In this document: positions 1 to 8,299 of the stretch, in pieces
Layout of the letters: every line of letters begins with the position of its first letter
Numbering within the stretch: position 1 is the first letter of the stretch
NCBI GenBank assembly: GCA_023423065.1
Contig: JAFAGC010000040.1
Span: forward strand, 1 to 42,642
DNA: 42,642 bases
Source: Pseudomonadota bacterium
GTDB taxonomy: Bacteria > Pseudomonadota > Gammaproteobacteria > Steroidobacterales > Steroidobacteraceae
Direction of reading: 5' to 3'
Translations under genes and position numbers: made by a program
The notes under the pieces: generated by a model
Database searches by the model: none
The model's input: only the letters and a program-made list of their open reading frames with translations
Told to the model about the DNA's origin: nothing

Positions 1-75
1 GTCGGCGGCTCGCGCCGCCGACCTCTGTCTCTCTTTCGCTGCGACGGCCTTGCCGTCAAGGATCTTTGCAGTCAC
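1..75 (-). CDS. folD: FolD N-terminus, partial (methylene-THF dehydrogenase/cyclohydrolase)
   Basis: This is a partial gene that runs off the window start; only 25 codons are present. The minus strand reads from a GTG at 75 as VTAKILDGKAVAAKERQR and onward, which resembles the N-terminus of FolD (typically M-x-A-K-I-I/L-D-G-K). An AAGG ribosome-binding site lies about 6 bases upstream. FolD interconverts 5,10-methylene-, methenyl- and 10-formyl-tetrahydrofolate in the cytoplasm. It follows ahcY by 30 bases on the same strand and fits the C1/SAM theme of the operon. The call rests on a short match plus context, so it is probable rather than certain. The 9-bp hairpin at 1-22 falls inside these codons. 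Confidence 0.65.
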   Translation of the reverse strand, partial: MTAKILDGKAVAAKERQRSAARAAD

Positions 76-105
76 GGAGACCTTTTCTTCTGGTTGGTTG
101 GTCGA

Positions 106-1521
<1,416 letters not shown>

Positions 1522-1549
1522 AAGTCCTCTCTATCTAAAGGTCGGTTAG

Positions 1550-1616
1550 AGAGCGCCGTTGGAAAAATCACCGGTCCTTCGAGCCTCGCGTCCGTGACGC
1601 TGCAGCGCTCCTCGAT
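1550..1616 (-). promoter_or_regulatory. SAH riboswitch upstream of ahcY
   Basis: Read on the minus strand, the 142-base gap between metK and ahcY contains CGAGGAGCGCTGCAGCG, then GCGAGGCTCG, then CAACGGCGCTC. This matches the SAH riboswitch layout. CGAG pairs with CUCG as P1. GCGUC-ACG-GACGC forms the internal hairpin. GAGCGC in the 5' part pairs with GCGCUC at the 3' end as the pseudoknot. The 3' pseudoknot strand ends about 30 bases before the ahcY start. In known members SAH binding turns expression on. The class is known mainly from beta- and gammaproteobacteria. Confidence 0.9.
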
Positions 1617-1631
1617 AGCACCGGTTTGAAC

Positions 1632-1656
1632 GGGGACAGACTTCAAGTCTGTCCCC
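1632..1656. repeat. REP-like palindrome with GGGGACAGAC arms
   Basis: This is a near-perfect palindrome with 12-bp arms (GGGGACAGACTT and its complement) around a single base, 8 bases past the metK stop. It can fold into a strong hairpin between metK and the SAH riboswitch. The arms share the GGGGACAGA core with the long repeat at 21978-22036. A role in mRNA end protection or partial termination is inferred. Confidence 0.75.
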
Positions 1657-1663
1657 ATCCGAA

Positions 1664-2842
1664 TTATGCAGTTTTACGAGCCCCGGCGTCAGCGGCCAGC
1701 GCCTCCGCCTTGTCGGTGCGCTCCCAGGTGAACTCCGGCTCGTTGCGGCCGAAGTGCCCGTAGGCGGCGGTCTTGAGATAAATGGGCCGCAGCAGGTCGA
1801 GCATCTGCACGATGCCCTTCGGGCGCAGGTCGAAGTGCTCGCGCACCAGCGCCTCGAGGCGTTCGTCGGACACCTTGCCGGTGCCGAACGTCGTGACCAT
1901 CACCGAAGTGGGCTGCGCGACGCCGATCGCGTACGAGATCTGCACCTGGCACTTGCTCGCGAGGCCCGCCGCGACGATGTTCTTCGCGACGTAACGCGCC
2001 GCGTACGCGGCCGAGCGGTCCACCTTCGAGGGATCCTTGCCCGAGAACGCGCCGCCACCGTGCGGCGCCGCGCCGCCGTACGTGTCGACGATGATCTTGC
2101 GGCCCGTGAGGCCGCAGTCGCCCTGCGGCCCACCGACGACGAAGCGGCCGGTCGGGTTCACGAGGTACTTGATGTTCTTCGCGATCGTCTGGCCCGCGAG
2201 CACCGGCTTGATGATCTCCTCGATCACCGCCTGCTCGATATGCTTGTGCTCCGCGCCCGGGTGATGCTGGGTCGACAGAACGACGGTATCGATCTCGGCG
2301 GGCTTGCCGTCGACGTACTTCACCGTGACCTGGGACTTCGCGTCGGGGCGCAGCCACTTGAGCTTGCCGTTCTTGCGCAGCTCGGCCTGCTTCTCGACCA
2401 GCCGGTGCGAAAGGTAGATAGGCAGCGGCATGAGACCCTCGGTCTCGGTGCACGCGTATCCGAACATGAGTCCCTGGTCGCCCGCGCCCTGCTCTAGGTT
2501 CAGGCCCTTGCCTTCGTCCACGCCCTGTGCGATGTCGGGCGACTGCTTGTCATAGGCCACGAGCACGGCGCAGCCCTTGTAGTCGATGCCGTAGTCGGTG
2601 TTGTCGTAACCGATGTTCTTGATCGTTTCGCGCGCGACCTGCTGGAAATCCACCACGGCATTCGTGGTGATCTCGCCCGCCATCACGACCAGGCCGGTGT
2701 TGCACAGTGTCTCCGCGGCAACGCGCGAGTACTTGTCCTGCGCCAGGATGGCATCGAGCACCGCATCGGAAATCTGGTCCGAGACCTTGTCCGGATGTCC
2801 TTCCGAAACCGACTCCGACGTGAAAAGAAAACTGTTCGACAT
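1664..2842 (-). CDS. metK: S-adenosylmethionine synthetase
   Basis: MetK makes SAM from methionine and ATP. The start at 2842 (MSNSFLFTSESVSEGHPDKV) is chosen because it has a GAGAGG site and gives 392 residues, close to the family length. A longer in-frame start at 2905 would overlap the upstream kinase gene. Motifs seen are the N-terminal GHPDK, the ATP-binding GAGDQGLMFGYA, and the P-loop-like GGGAFSGKDPSKVDRSAAY. The gene follows the PfkB kinase by 22 bases, so the two are surely co-transcribed. The SAH riboswitch and ahcY come next. Identification is very secure. Confidence 0.98.
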   Translation of the reverse strand: MSNSFLFTSESVSEGHPDKVSDQISDAVLDAILAQDKYSRVAAETLCNTGLVVMAGEITTNAVVDFQQVARETIKNIGYDNTDYGIDYKGCAVLVAYDKQSPDIAQGVDEGKGLNLEQGAGDQGLMFGYACTETEGLMPLPIYLSHRLVEKQAELRKNGKLKWLRPDAKSQVTVKYVDGKPAEIDTVVLSTQHHPGAEHKHIEQAVIEEIIKPVLAGQTIAKNIKYLVNPTGRFVVGGPQGDCGLTGRKIIVDTYGGAAPHGGGAFSGKDPSKVDRSAAYAARYVAKNIVAAGLASKCQVQISYAIGVAQPTSVMVTTFGTGKVSDERLEALVREHFDLRPKGIVQMLDLLRPIYLKTAAYGHFGRNEPEFTWERTDKAEALAADAGARKTA

Positions 2843-2864
2843 ACGATCCTCTCTACCTCTGAAT

Positions 2865-3824
2865 TCAGCTTGCCGCCCGCAGAGGCTCACCGAAAGCCTC
2901 CGCATACGCCTGCGCGAACTCCGCGCGGGTGAACGTGTGATTCTGCGTGCCGCGCACGGCGATCTTGAACGCGCCCATGAGCGACGCGATGCGGCCGGTG
3001 GTTTCCCAATCGAGCCCGCGCAGGATGCCGTGGATGAGACCGGCGCGGTACGCGTCGCCGCATCCCGTCGGGTCCACGACCTCGCGCGCCTTGGCGCACG
3101 GGATGTGATGCACGTTGCCGTTCGCGTGGATGACCGAGCCCTCGCCGCCGCGCGTGATGATCAAGGCCTTCACGTGCTTGACGCAGTCCGCCGCCGACCA
3201 GCCCGTGCGCTCCTGCAACAGGTGCCACTCGTAGTCGTTCACCGCGAGCCAGTCGGCCATCGTGATGAAGCGGCGGAAGTCGTCGCCCGAGAACAGCGGC
3301 ATCGCCTGGCCCGGGTCGAAGATGAATGGAATGTTGGCCGCCTTGAACTGCTCGGCGTGTTGCAGCATGCCCTCGCGGCTGTCCGGGGCGATGACACCAA
3401 TGGTTATATCGTCATTCGCGGGAACCTTGATCCTCGACGAATGGTTCATCGCGCCGGGATGGAACGCGGTGATCTGGTTGTCGTCCAGATCGGTGGTGAT
3501 GAAGGCCTGCGCGCAATGTTCTTCCGGGATCGTCACGAGATACTTCTCGGACATCCCGACCTTCTTCATCCACTCGCTGTACGGCCCGAAGTCGGAACCG
3601 ACGCCACCCATCGGGTAGCCGCGCTCGCCGAGCAATCCGAGGTTGTAGGCGATGTTGCCCGCGCAACCGCCGAACTCGCGCCGCATCTGCGGCACGAGGA
3701 AGGCCACATTGAGCATGTGCAATTTGTCCGGGAGGATGTGGGTGCGGAACCGGTCGGGGAACACCATGATGGTGTCGTAGGCCACCGATCCGCAGATGAG
3801 CGCACTCTTCTCTTTACCGGGCAT
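2865..3824 (-). CDS. PfkB-family kinase, probable adenosine kinase
   Basis: This is a 319-residue ribokinase/PfkB-family enzyme. Visible motifs are the N-terminal ICGSVAYDTI, the substrate-side glycine pair in EFGGCAGNIAYNLGLLG, and the C-terminal signature DPTGCGDAYRAGLIHG with the catalytic aspartate. Its place between a MetF-like gene and metK/ahcY argues that it phosphorylates adenosine released by AhcY to AMP, which pulls SAH hydrolysis forward. Substrate choice inside the PfkB family cannot be read with certainty, and another nucleoside or sugar remains possible. The gene starts 7 bases after the upstream stop, consistent with one operon. Confidence 0.85.
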   Translation of the reverse strand: MPGKEKSALICGSVAYDTIMVFPDRFRTHILPDKLHMLNVAFLVPQMRREFGGCAGNIAYNLGLLGERGYPMGGVGSDFGPYSEWMKKVGMSEKYLVTIPEEHCAQAFITTDLDDNQITAFHPGAMNHSSRIKVPANDDITIGVIAPDSREGMLQHAEQFKAANIPFIFDPGQAMPLFSGDDFRRFITMADWLAVNDYEWHLLQERTGWSAADCVKHVKALIITRGGEGSVIHANGNVHHIPCAKAREVVDPTGCGDAYRAGLIHGILRGLDWETTGRIASLMGAFKIAVRGTQNHTFTRAEFAQAYAEAFGEPLRAAS

Positions 3825-3831
3825 GCAAATC

Positions 3832-4770
3832 TCAGTTCCTTATGGAAAACCCCCTTCCGGCTGGATCCAGCTCGAAGGAGCCCTCGATGACTGCGCGTAA
3901 CCAGCGAGCGGTCTCCAGAATGCCGCCGAACGCGAAGAAATGGGGCGCAAAGATACGCGAATCGGGATTGAGATGCTTGGCCGCGTACACCCCCACGAGC
4001 ATTTCATCGGCCTTCGTCACAAGGTGAGGCAACCTGCTGACGGATAAAGAATTTCCGGCGACGGCCTTCAGGGAAGCCCCCACTCCGCAATGGAGGGCGT
4101 ACTTCATGAGCCGGGTGAGCGGCGTCGGACCCGCCACACCGGCGTGAATCGGCAGCCGGACCCCGGCGGATTTGAGCTCCCGTTCCCAACGGCCCAGGGT
4201 CCCGGAATCGAACCCGAACTGGGTCGCGATGTGCATCCGGATACCGTTTCGCTCGGCGAAGGCCTGCTTGCGCACCAGCGTATCGAACAGCACGGCTTCC
4301 GAGACGGAGGGATGTCCCTCGGGATGGCCGGCGACGCCGATCCGCATGATTCCGGCTTCCTGCGTGACTCCCGATTCGAGCAGTTCCAGCGTGCTCGAGA
4401 ACGCGCCCTGCGGCGCGGCGCGATCGCCGGCGATCATCAGCACCTGGTCGACACCGGCATCGCCGAGCTTCGCGAACGCGGCGCGCAACCGCGCGATGTC
4501 GGTCACGCGCCGCGCGACGATGTGCGGCGAAGGGCGCAGTCCGAGCGACTTGAGCCGCAGCGCCACACGCACGACGTCCTCGAGTCCCGCCTTCGGCGTG
4601 TGCGCGACATAGACGGTGTAGTCCGGTGGCAGCAGCGACGCGAATTCTTCCAGAAACTTTTCGTCGTGCGTCGTGACCTCGGTGGATCCCGTGGCAACGA
4701 ACTCACTCAGGCGCTGCGCGCGCGACATGGTTTCCGTCACATTCCTCACCGCGTTCGTGGCCGCACCCAT
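3832..4770 (-). CDS. MetF-like methylenetetrahydrofolate reductase, divergent type
   Basis: This 312-residue protein looks like a divergent member of the methylenetetrahydrofolate reductase family (FAD-binding TIM barrel). It has VYVAHTPKAGLEDVV, VLMIAGDRAAPQGAF (the GD corresponds to the flavin-site aspartate region), GVAGHPEGHP and TQFGFDSGTLGRW. The FEFFPP opening typical of canonical MetF is not visible. From family knowledge, such divergent members are often near THF-dependent demethylation genes, where they recycle methyl-THF. The start at 4770 has AGGGAAG just upstream; starts at 4728 or 4896 are less supported. It is the first gene of the C1/SAM operon and is divergent from the MFS gene. 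Direction of reaction in vivo is inferred. Confidence 0.8.
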   Translation of the reverse strand: MGAATNAVRNVTETMSRAQRLSEFVATGSTEVTTHDEKFLEEFASLLPPDYTVYVAHTPKAGLEDVVRVALRLKSLGLRPSPHIVARRVTDIARLRAAFAKLGDAGVDQVLMIAGDRAAPQGAFSSTLELLESGVTQEAGIMRIGVAGHPEGHPSVSEAVLFDTLVRKQAFAERNGIRMHIATQFGFDSGTLGRWERELKSAGVRLPIHAGVAGPTPLTRLMKYALHCGVGASLKAVAGNSLSVSRLPHLVTKADEMLVGVYAAKHLNPDSRIFAPHFFAFGGILETARWLRAVIEGSFELDPAGRGFSIRN

Positions 4771-4947
4771 CCACTTCCCTCGGCCGCGACGCGGCGTACA
4801 TGAATGGGTGCGCACGTTAGCGGTGGCATCGCGCCGACAAAAATCGCTTGTGTGGATGTGTGGCATTCGCGAACGAAAACTCGATTGCGAGCGCACACTC
4901 GTGGCCGGCGGTTGTGGTTACGATGTTCGTGGGGGGGGATGGAATCC

Positions 4948-6330
4948 ATGGCAGAAGTTCACGTCGCGCCCACGATCGCTTCCACCGCGGCCCCGGGTTC
5001 CGCGCCCTGGCCTTCCGCCGGCCGCGCGTGGTACTCGGTGATCGTCTTCGGGCTCACCGTCTTCACGTTGTTCGGCACCCTGTTCGTGGTGTCGCTGATC
5101 GTCGAGCCGATCCGGCTCGATCTGAAACTCACGGATCTGCAGGTCGCGCTGATATTCGGCAGCGCGAGCCCCCTCATCCTTGCGATCGCCAGTCTGCTGG
5201 TGGGCCCGCTGGCCGACATCTACAGCCGACGACTGATCATCGGACTCGGGCTCGTCATCCTCGGGTTGAGCAATCTCGGTACAGCCCTGGTCACCGGCGC
5301 CGCGGCGCTGCTGTTCGTGCGGTTGTTAGGCGGCATCGGCGGCGCGGGTAACGGCCCCGCGACGTTCTCGCTGTTGGCGGACACCTTCCCTCCACCGAAA
5401 CTGCCGAAGGCAATGGCGGCGATGAACATCGGGTTCATGCTCGCCCTGGGTCTCGCCTATATCCTCGGCGGCTACCTGGTCCGCTCGCTCGCGACGCCCG
5501 AATACACGTTGCCGTTGCTCGGCACCATGCGTTCGTGGCAGGTCGTGTTCGTCATCCTCAGCGTGCCGGACCTGGTACTGGGCATGCTGGTGTTGTTCAC
5601 GGTACTCGAGGCTTCGCGCCGCGGCCCGCTCGCGGATCGCACTTCGAAACCCACGATCAAGGTTGCGCTCGACTACCGGCAGGTTCTCGGTTACCTGAGC
5701 GAGAACCGCCGCGCGTTCGCGCCCATGTACATCGGACTGCTGCTCAACTGCATTGCAACGGGCGGCAACACGATCTTCATGCCCGCGTTCTATCAACGTA
5801 CGCATGGATGGGGACCGGGAGATTTCGGCGTCTACCAGGGATGGGTGCTCCTGATACTCGCGCCCGCGGCACTGATGTTCGGCGGATGGCTGGCCGAACG
5901 CATGAACAAGCGCGGCTTTTCGGATGCCAATCAGCGCGTGGTCGTGTGGGCGTCGCTCGCGCACATCCCGTTCGCCACGTTGTTCGCGCTCGTACCCAGC
6001 CCCTGGGTGGCGCTGGCGTTCGCCTCGCTCAATACCTGCGTGATCGCGATCGGCACGGGACCGCAAAACGCCGCGTTCCAGGCGATCGCGCCCAACAACA
6101 TGCGCGCGAAGATCACCGCGACGTTCCTGTTCATGTTCACGATCGGACAGGCACTCGGCCCGATCATCATCGGCTACCTGACTACCTACGTATTCGGAGA
6201 CCCCAACGACCTGCGATATGCGCTGGCCCTGATGCATGGCGTACTCGGTCCGCTCGCGGCCTGGGTGTTCTGGACGGGTTTGCGCGCCTACGGAGAGGCG
6301 TACGAGCGGGCGCGCGCGCTTCATGCCTGA
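4948..6330 (+). CDS. MFS transporter, probably 12 membrane segments
   Basis: This is a major facilitator superfamily permease of about 460 residues. The cytoplasmic loop 2-3 motif is present as GPLADIYSRRLIIGLG, followed by RLLGGIGGAGNGPATFSLLADTFPPPKL, which resembles the spinster-like branch. Repeated hydrophobic segments run to near the C-terminus. Start choice is between 4939 and 4948; the G-run at 4931-4938 followed by GGA gives better spacing for 4948. It lies 9 bases before a carotenoid-oxygenase-family gene, so the pair is likely co-transcribed and the transporter may carry that enzyme's substrate or product. The substrate is unknown. It is divergent from the C1 operon. Confidence 0.88.
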   Translation: MAEVHVAPTIASTAAPGSAPWPSAGRAWYSVIVFGLTVFTLFGTLFVVSLIVEPIRLDLKLTDLQVALIFGSASPLILAIASLLVGPLADIYSRRLIIGLGLVILGLSNLGTALVTGAAALLFVRLLGGIGGAGNGPATFSLLADTFPPPKLPKAMAAMNIGFMLALGLAYILGGYLVRSLATPEYTLPLLGTMRSWQVVFVILSVPDLVLGMLVLFTVLEASRRGPLADRTSKPTIKVALDYRQVLGYLSENRRAFAPMYIGLLLNCIATGGNTIFMPAFYQRTHGWGPGDFGVYQGWVLLILAPAALMFGGWLAERMNKRGFSDANQRVVVWASLAHIPFATLFALVPSPWVALAFASLNTCVIAIGTGPQNAAFQAIAPNNMRAKITATFLFMFTIGQALGPIIIGYLTTYVFGDPNDLRYALALMHGVLGPLAAWVFWTGLRAYGEAYERARALHA

Positions 6331-6339
6331 GACCATCCG

Positions 6340-7818
6340 ATGACAGACACCTCCGCTCCGGACTTCTCGAAGGACCCGATGTTCCGCGGGCCCTTCCCGC
6401 CCATTCGCGCCGAGATCGGCCTTGCCGACTGCGAGGTCGTGGGCAAACTACCCACGGATCTCGCCGGCACGTTCTACCGCGTCGGCCCGGAGTTCCAGTA
6501 CCCGCCGAAGCTGCCCAACATCCCGTTCGACGGCGAAGGTCACGTCGGCATGTTCCGCTTCAAGGACGGCCACGTCGATTACAGGAGCCGGTTCGTGCGT
6601 ACGCAGCGCTACAAGGCGCAGGCCGCGGCGCGCGAGGCACTGATGGGCACGTACCGCAATCCGTACACGGACGATCCACGCGTACGCGGGCTGAGCCGCG
6701 GCACCGCGAATACCGCGGTGATCTTCCATCACGGCAGACTGCTTGCACTCAAGGAAGACAGTCCGCCCGTCGCCATGGACCCCGACACGCTCGAGACCAC
6801 GGACGACTACTACACCTTCGGCGGCAAGCTCACGAGCCTCACCTTCACCGCGCACCCGAAGATCGACCCGGAAACCGGCGAACTACTCGCCTTCGGTTAC
6901 GAGGCGCGCGGCGAGAACACGGACGACGTCGCGGTCATCACGATCGACCGCGACGGCAACCTCACCGATGAAACATGGATCAAGGTTCCCTACGCCGGAA
7001 TGATCCACGACTTCGCCGTGACGCAGCGCCACGTCGCGTTCCTCGTCGTGCCGATGGTCACCGACGTGCCGGCAATGAAGGCCGGCCGCGTGCACTTCTC
7101 CTGGGACTCCACGCTGCCCACGTGGCTCGGCGTCATGCGCCGCGGCGGCGACGGCAAGGACCTGCGCTGGTTCAAGGGTCCCGAACGCTGCGCCACGCAC
7201 ACGATGGGCTGCTTCAGCGACGGCGACCGCGTGTACGTCGACATGGACATGAGCACGAAGAACCCGTTTCCGTTCTTTCCCAACAAGGACGGCAGCCCGT
7301 TCGACCTCCTGGCCGCCCAGGGACGAGTCACGCGCCTGTCCGTCGACCTCGCGCATGCGAGCCGGCCGGGCTACGAGATGGAAGTGCTGTTCCCGCACAC
7401 CGGCGTGTTGTCGCGGCAGGACGATCGTTATCACACGGTGCCCTACACCGTGGGATTCATGCCCTGCGTCGACATGAACCAGCCCTTCGATCCGCGGCTC
7501 GCGGGCCCCATGGGACGGCCGCTCAACACCTGGACACGCTTCGAACACGTGACCCGCACGACGCAATCATGGTTCGGCGGCGCGGATGCGTTCCTGCAGG
7601 AGTGCTGCTTCGTGCCGCGCTCGGATCGCGCGCCCGAGGGCGACGGCTATCTGCTCGGCGTTTCGCAGCGGATCTTCGAGGGACGCAGCGAACTGCTGAT
7701 CCTCGATGCGCAAAGGCTCGCCGAAGGCCCCATCGCGACCGTGCGCATGCCGTTCCGGATCTTCAACCAGATCCACGGCGCCTGGGTGCCGGCCACTCAG
7801 GCGGCCGCGGCGCGCTGA
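6340..7818 (+). CDS. Carotenoid oxygenase / lignostilbene-dioxygenase family enzyme
   Basis: This is a 492-residue non-haem iron dioxygenase of the RPE65/carotenoid cleavage family, which splits an alkene C=C into two carbonyls. The four iron-binding histidines are recognisable in FTAHPKIDPETGE, GMIHDFAVT, ATHTMGCFSDGD and the C-terminal NQIHGAWVP. The N-terminus has the family opening LPTDLAGTFYRVGPEFQYPP. There is no signal peptide, so it acts in the cytoplasm. Bacterial members cleave carotenoids, resveratrol-like stilbenes or lignostilbenes. The aromatic-catabolism setting favours a stilbene, but that is inference. Its 3' end overlaps the convergent small membrane protein gene by 22 bases. 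Confidence 0.9.
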   Translation: MTDTSAPDFSKDPMFRGPFPPIRAEIGLADCEVVGKLPTDLAGTFYRVGPEFQYPPKLPNIPFDGEGHVGMFRFKDGHVDYRSRFVRTQRYKAQAAAREALMGTYRNPYTDDPRVRGLSRGTANTAVIFHHGRLLALKEDSPPVAMDPDTLETTDDYYTFGGKLTSLTFTAHPKIDPETGELLAFGYEARGENTDDVAVITIDRDGNLTDETWIKVPYAGMIHDFAVTQRHVAFLVVPMVTDVPAMKAGRVHFSWDSTLPTWLGVMRRGGDGKDLRWFKGPERCATHTMGCFSDGDRVYVDMDMSTKNPFPFFPNKDGSPFDLLAAQGRVTRLSVDLAHASRPGYEMEVLFPHTGVLSRQDDRYHTVPYTVGFMPCVDMNQPFDPRLAGPMGRPLNTWTRFEHVTRTTQSWFGGADAFLQECCFVPRSDRAPEGDGYLLGVSQRIFEGRSELLILDAQRLAEGPIATVRMPFRIFNQIHGAWVPATQAAAAR

Positions 7819-8159
7819 ACGACGTACATCGGCTTGTCTTCGTTGAGCCGCATCCAGCCCTTGGCGATGCGATAGACGTACCAGACGAACTGCGCGAACC
7901 AGATGACGAAGCCGATGAGGATCGGCATCGTGATGAGGCCGACGATCGCCCACAGGCACGTGAACCAGAACGTGCGGATCTGCCAGCGGAAGTGGCTCTC
8001 GAGAAACGAGCCCACCACGTCATCGCGTTTCACGTAGTTGAGCACGATCGCGACGAAGAACGTCACGCCGACGACCAGCGAGCACGCGTACAGCGCGTAG
8101 ATGACGTTCGTGATGGTCTTGTTGTGCTCGAGACTGGTGTCCTGAAGGTTCGCGTTCAT
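7797..8159 (-). CDS. Small multi-pass membrane protein (DUF4870/Tic20-like)
   Basis: This is a 120-residue protein with three hydrophobic segments, at about residues 17-43, 63-80 and 80-100, and a short basic loop around RIAKGWMRLNEDKPMYV. The motif SHFRWQIRTFW between the first and second segments resembles the conserved core of DUF4870-type membrane proteins common in proteobacteria. No enzymatic residues can be recognised and the role is unknown. It is transcribed toward the carotenoid-oxygenase gene and overlaps its end. It sits alone, with a terminator-like hairpin of the next gene upstream, so it probably has its own promoter near 8160-8240. Confidence 0.75.
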   Translation of the reverse strand: MNANLQDTSLEHNKTITNVIYALYACSLVVGVTFFVAIVLNYVKRDDVVGSFLESHFRWQIRTFWFTCLWAIVGLITMPILIGFVIWFAQFVWYVYRIAKGWMRLNEDKPMYVVQRAAAA

Positions 8160-8242
8160 GCAGCCTCCATTTGCCGGGAATCGCGCGAGTGCGCGGGAAA
8201 TGGTGCTGCCGCCGGGCTCCCCTGTCAGTCAGACACGGTCGA

Positions 8243-8285
8243 CTAAAAGAAAAGGCGGGAGCGACATGAATGCCGCCCCCGCCTT
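8243..8285 (-). terminator. Intrinsic terminator after TonB receptor 1
   Basis: Downstream of the receptor stop, the minus strand reads AAGGCGGG, a GC-rich interrupted stem, then CCCGCCTT followed by TTCTTTTAG. This gives an 8-bp outer stem (8252-8259 with 8278-8285) followed by a T-rich tract, the form expected of a Rho-independent terminator for the GntR-receptor unit. Confidence 0.75.
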
Positions 8286-8299
8286 CCGTTCGATTCCGA

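Noticed and set aside
1..22. Perfect 9-bp GC-rich hairpin that could be the ahcY terminator
   Set aside because: No T-tract follows within the window and the bases are read as codons of the probable folD start.
2843..2905. Longer metK start giving 413 residues
   Set aside because: It would overlap the upstream kinase gene, and the extension is not MetK-like; the internal ATG has the ribosome-binding site.
4771..4947. Riboswitch (SAM or THF type) in front of the MetF-like gene
   Set aside because: I could not find conserved core segments or paired stems of any known class in this stretch.
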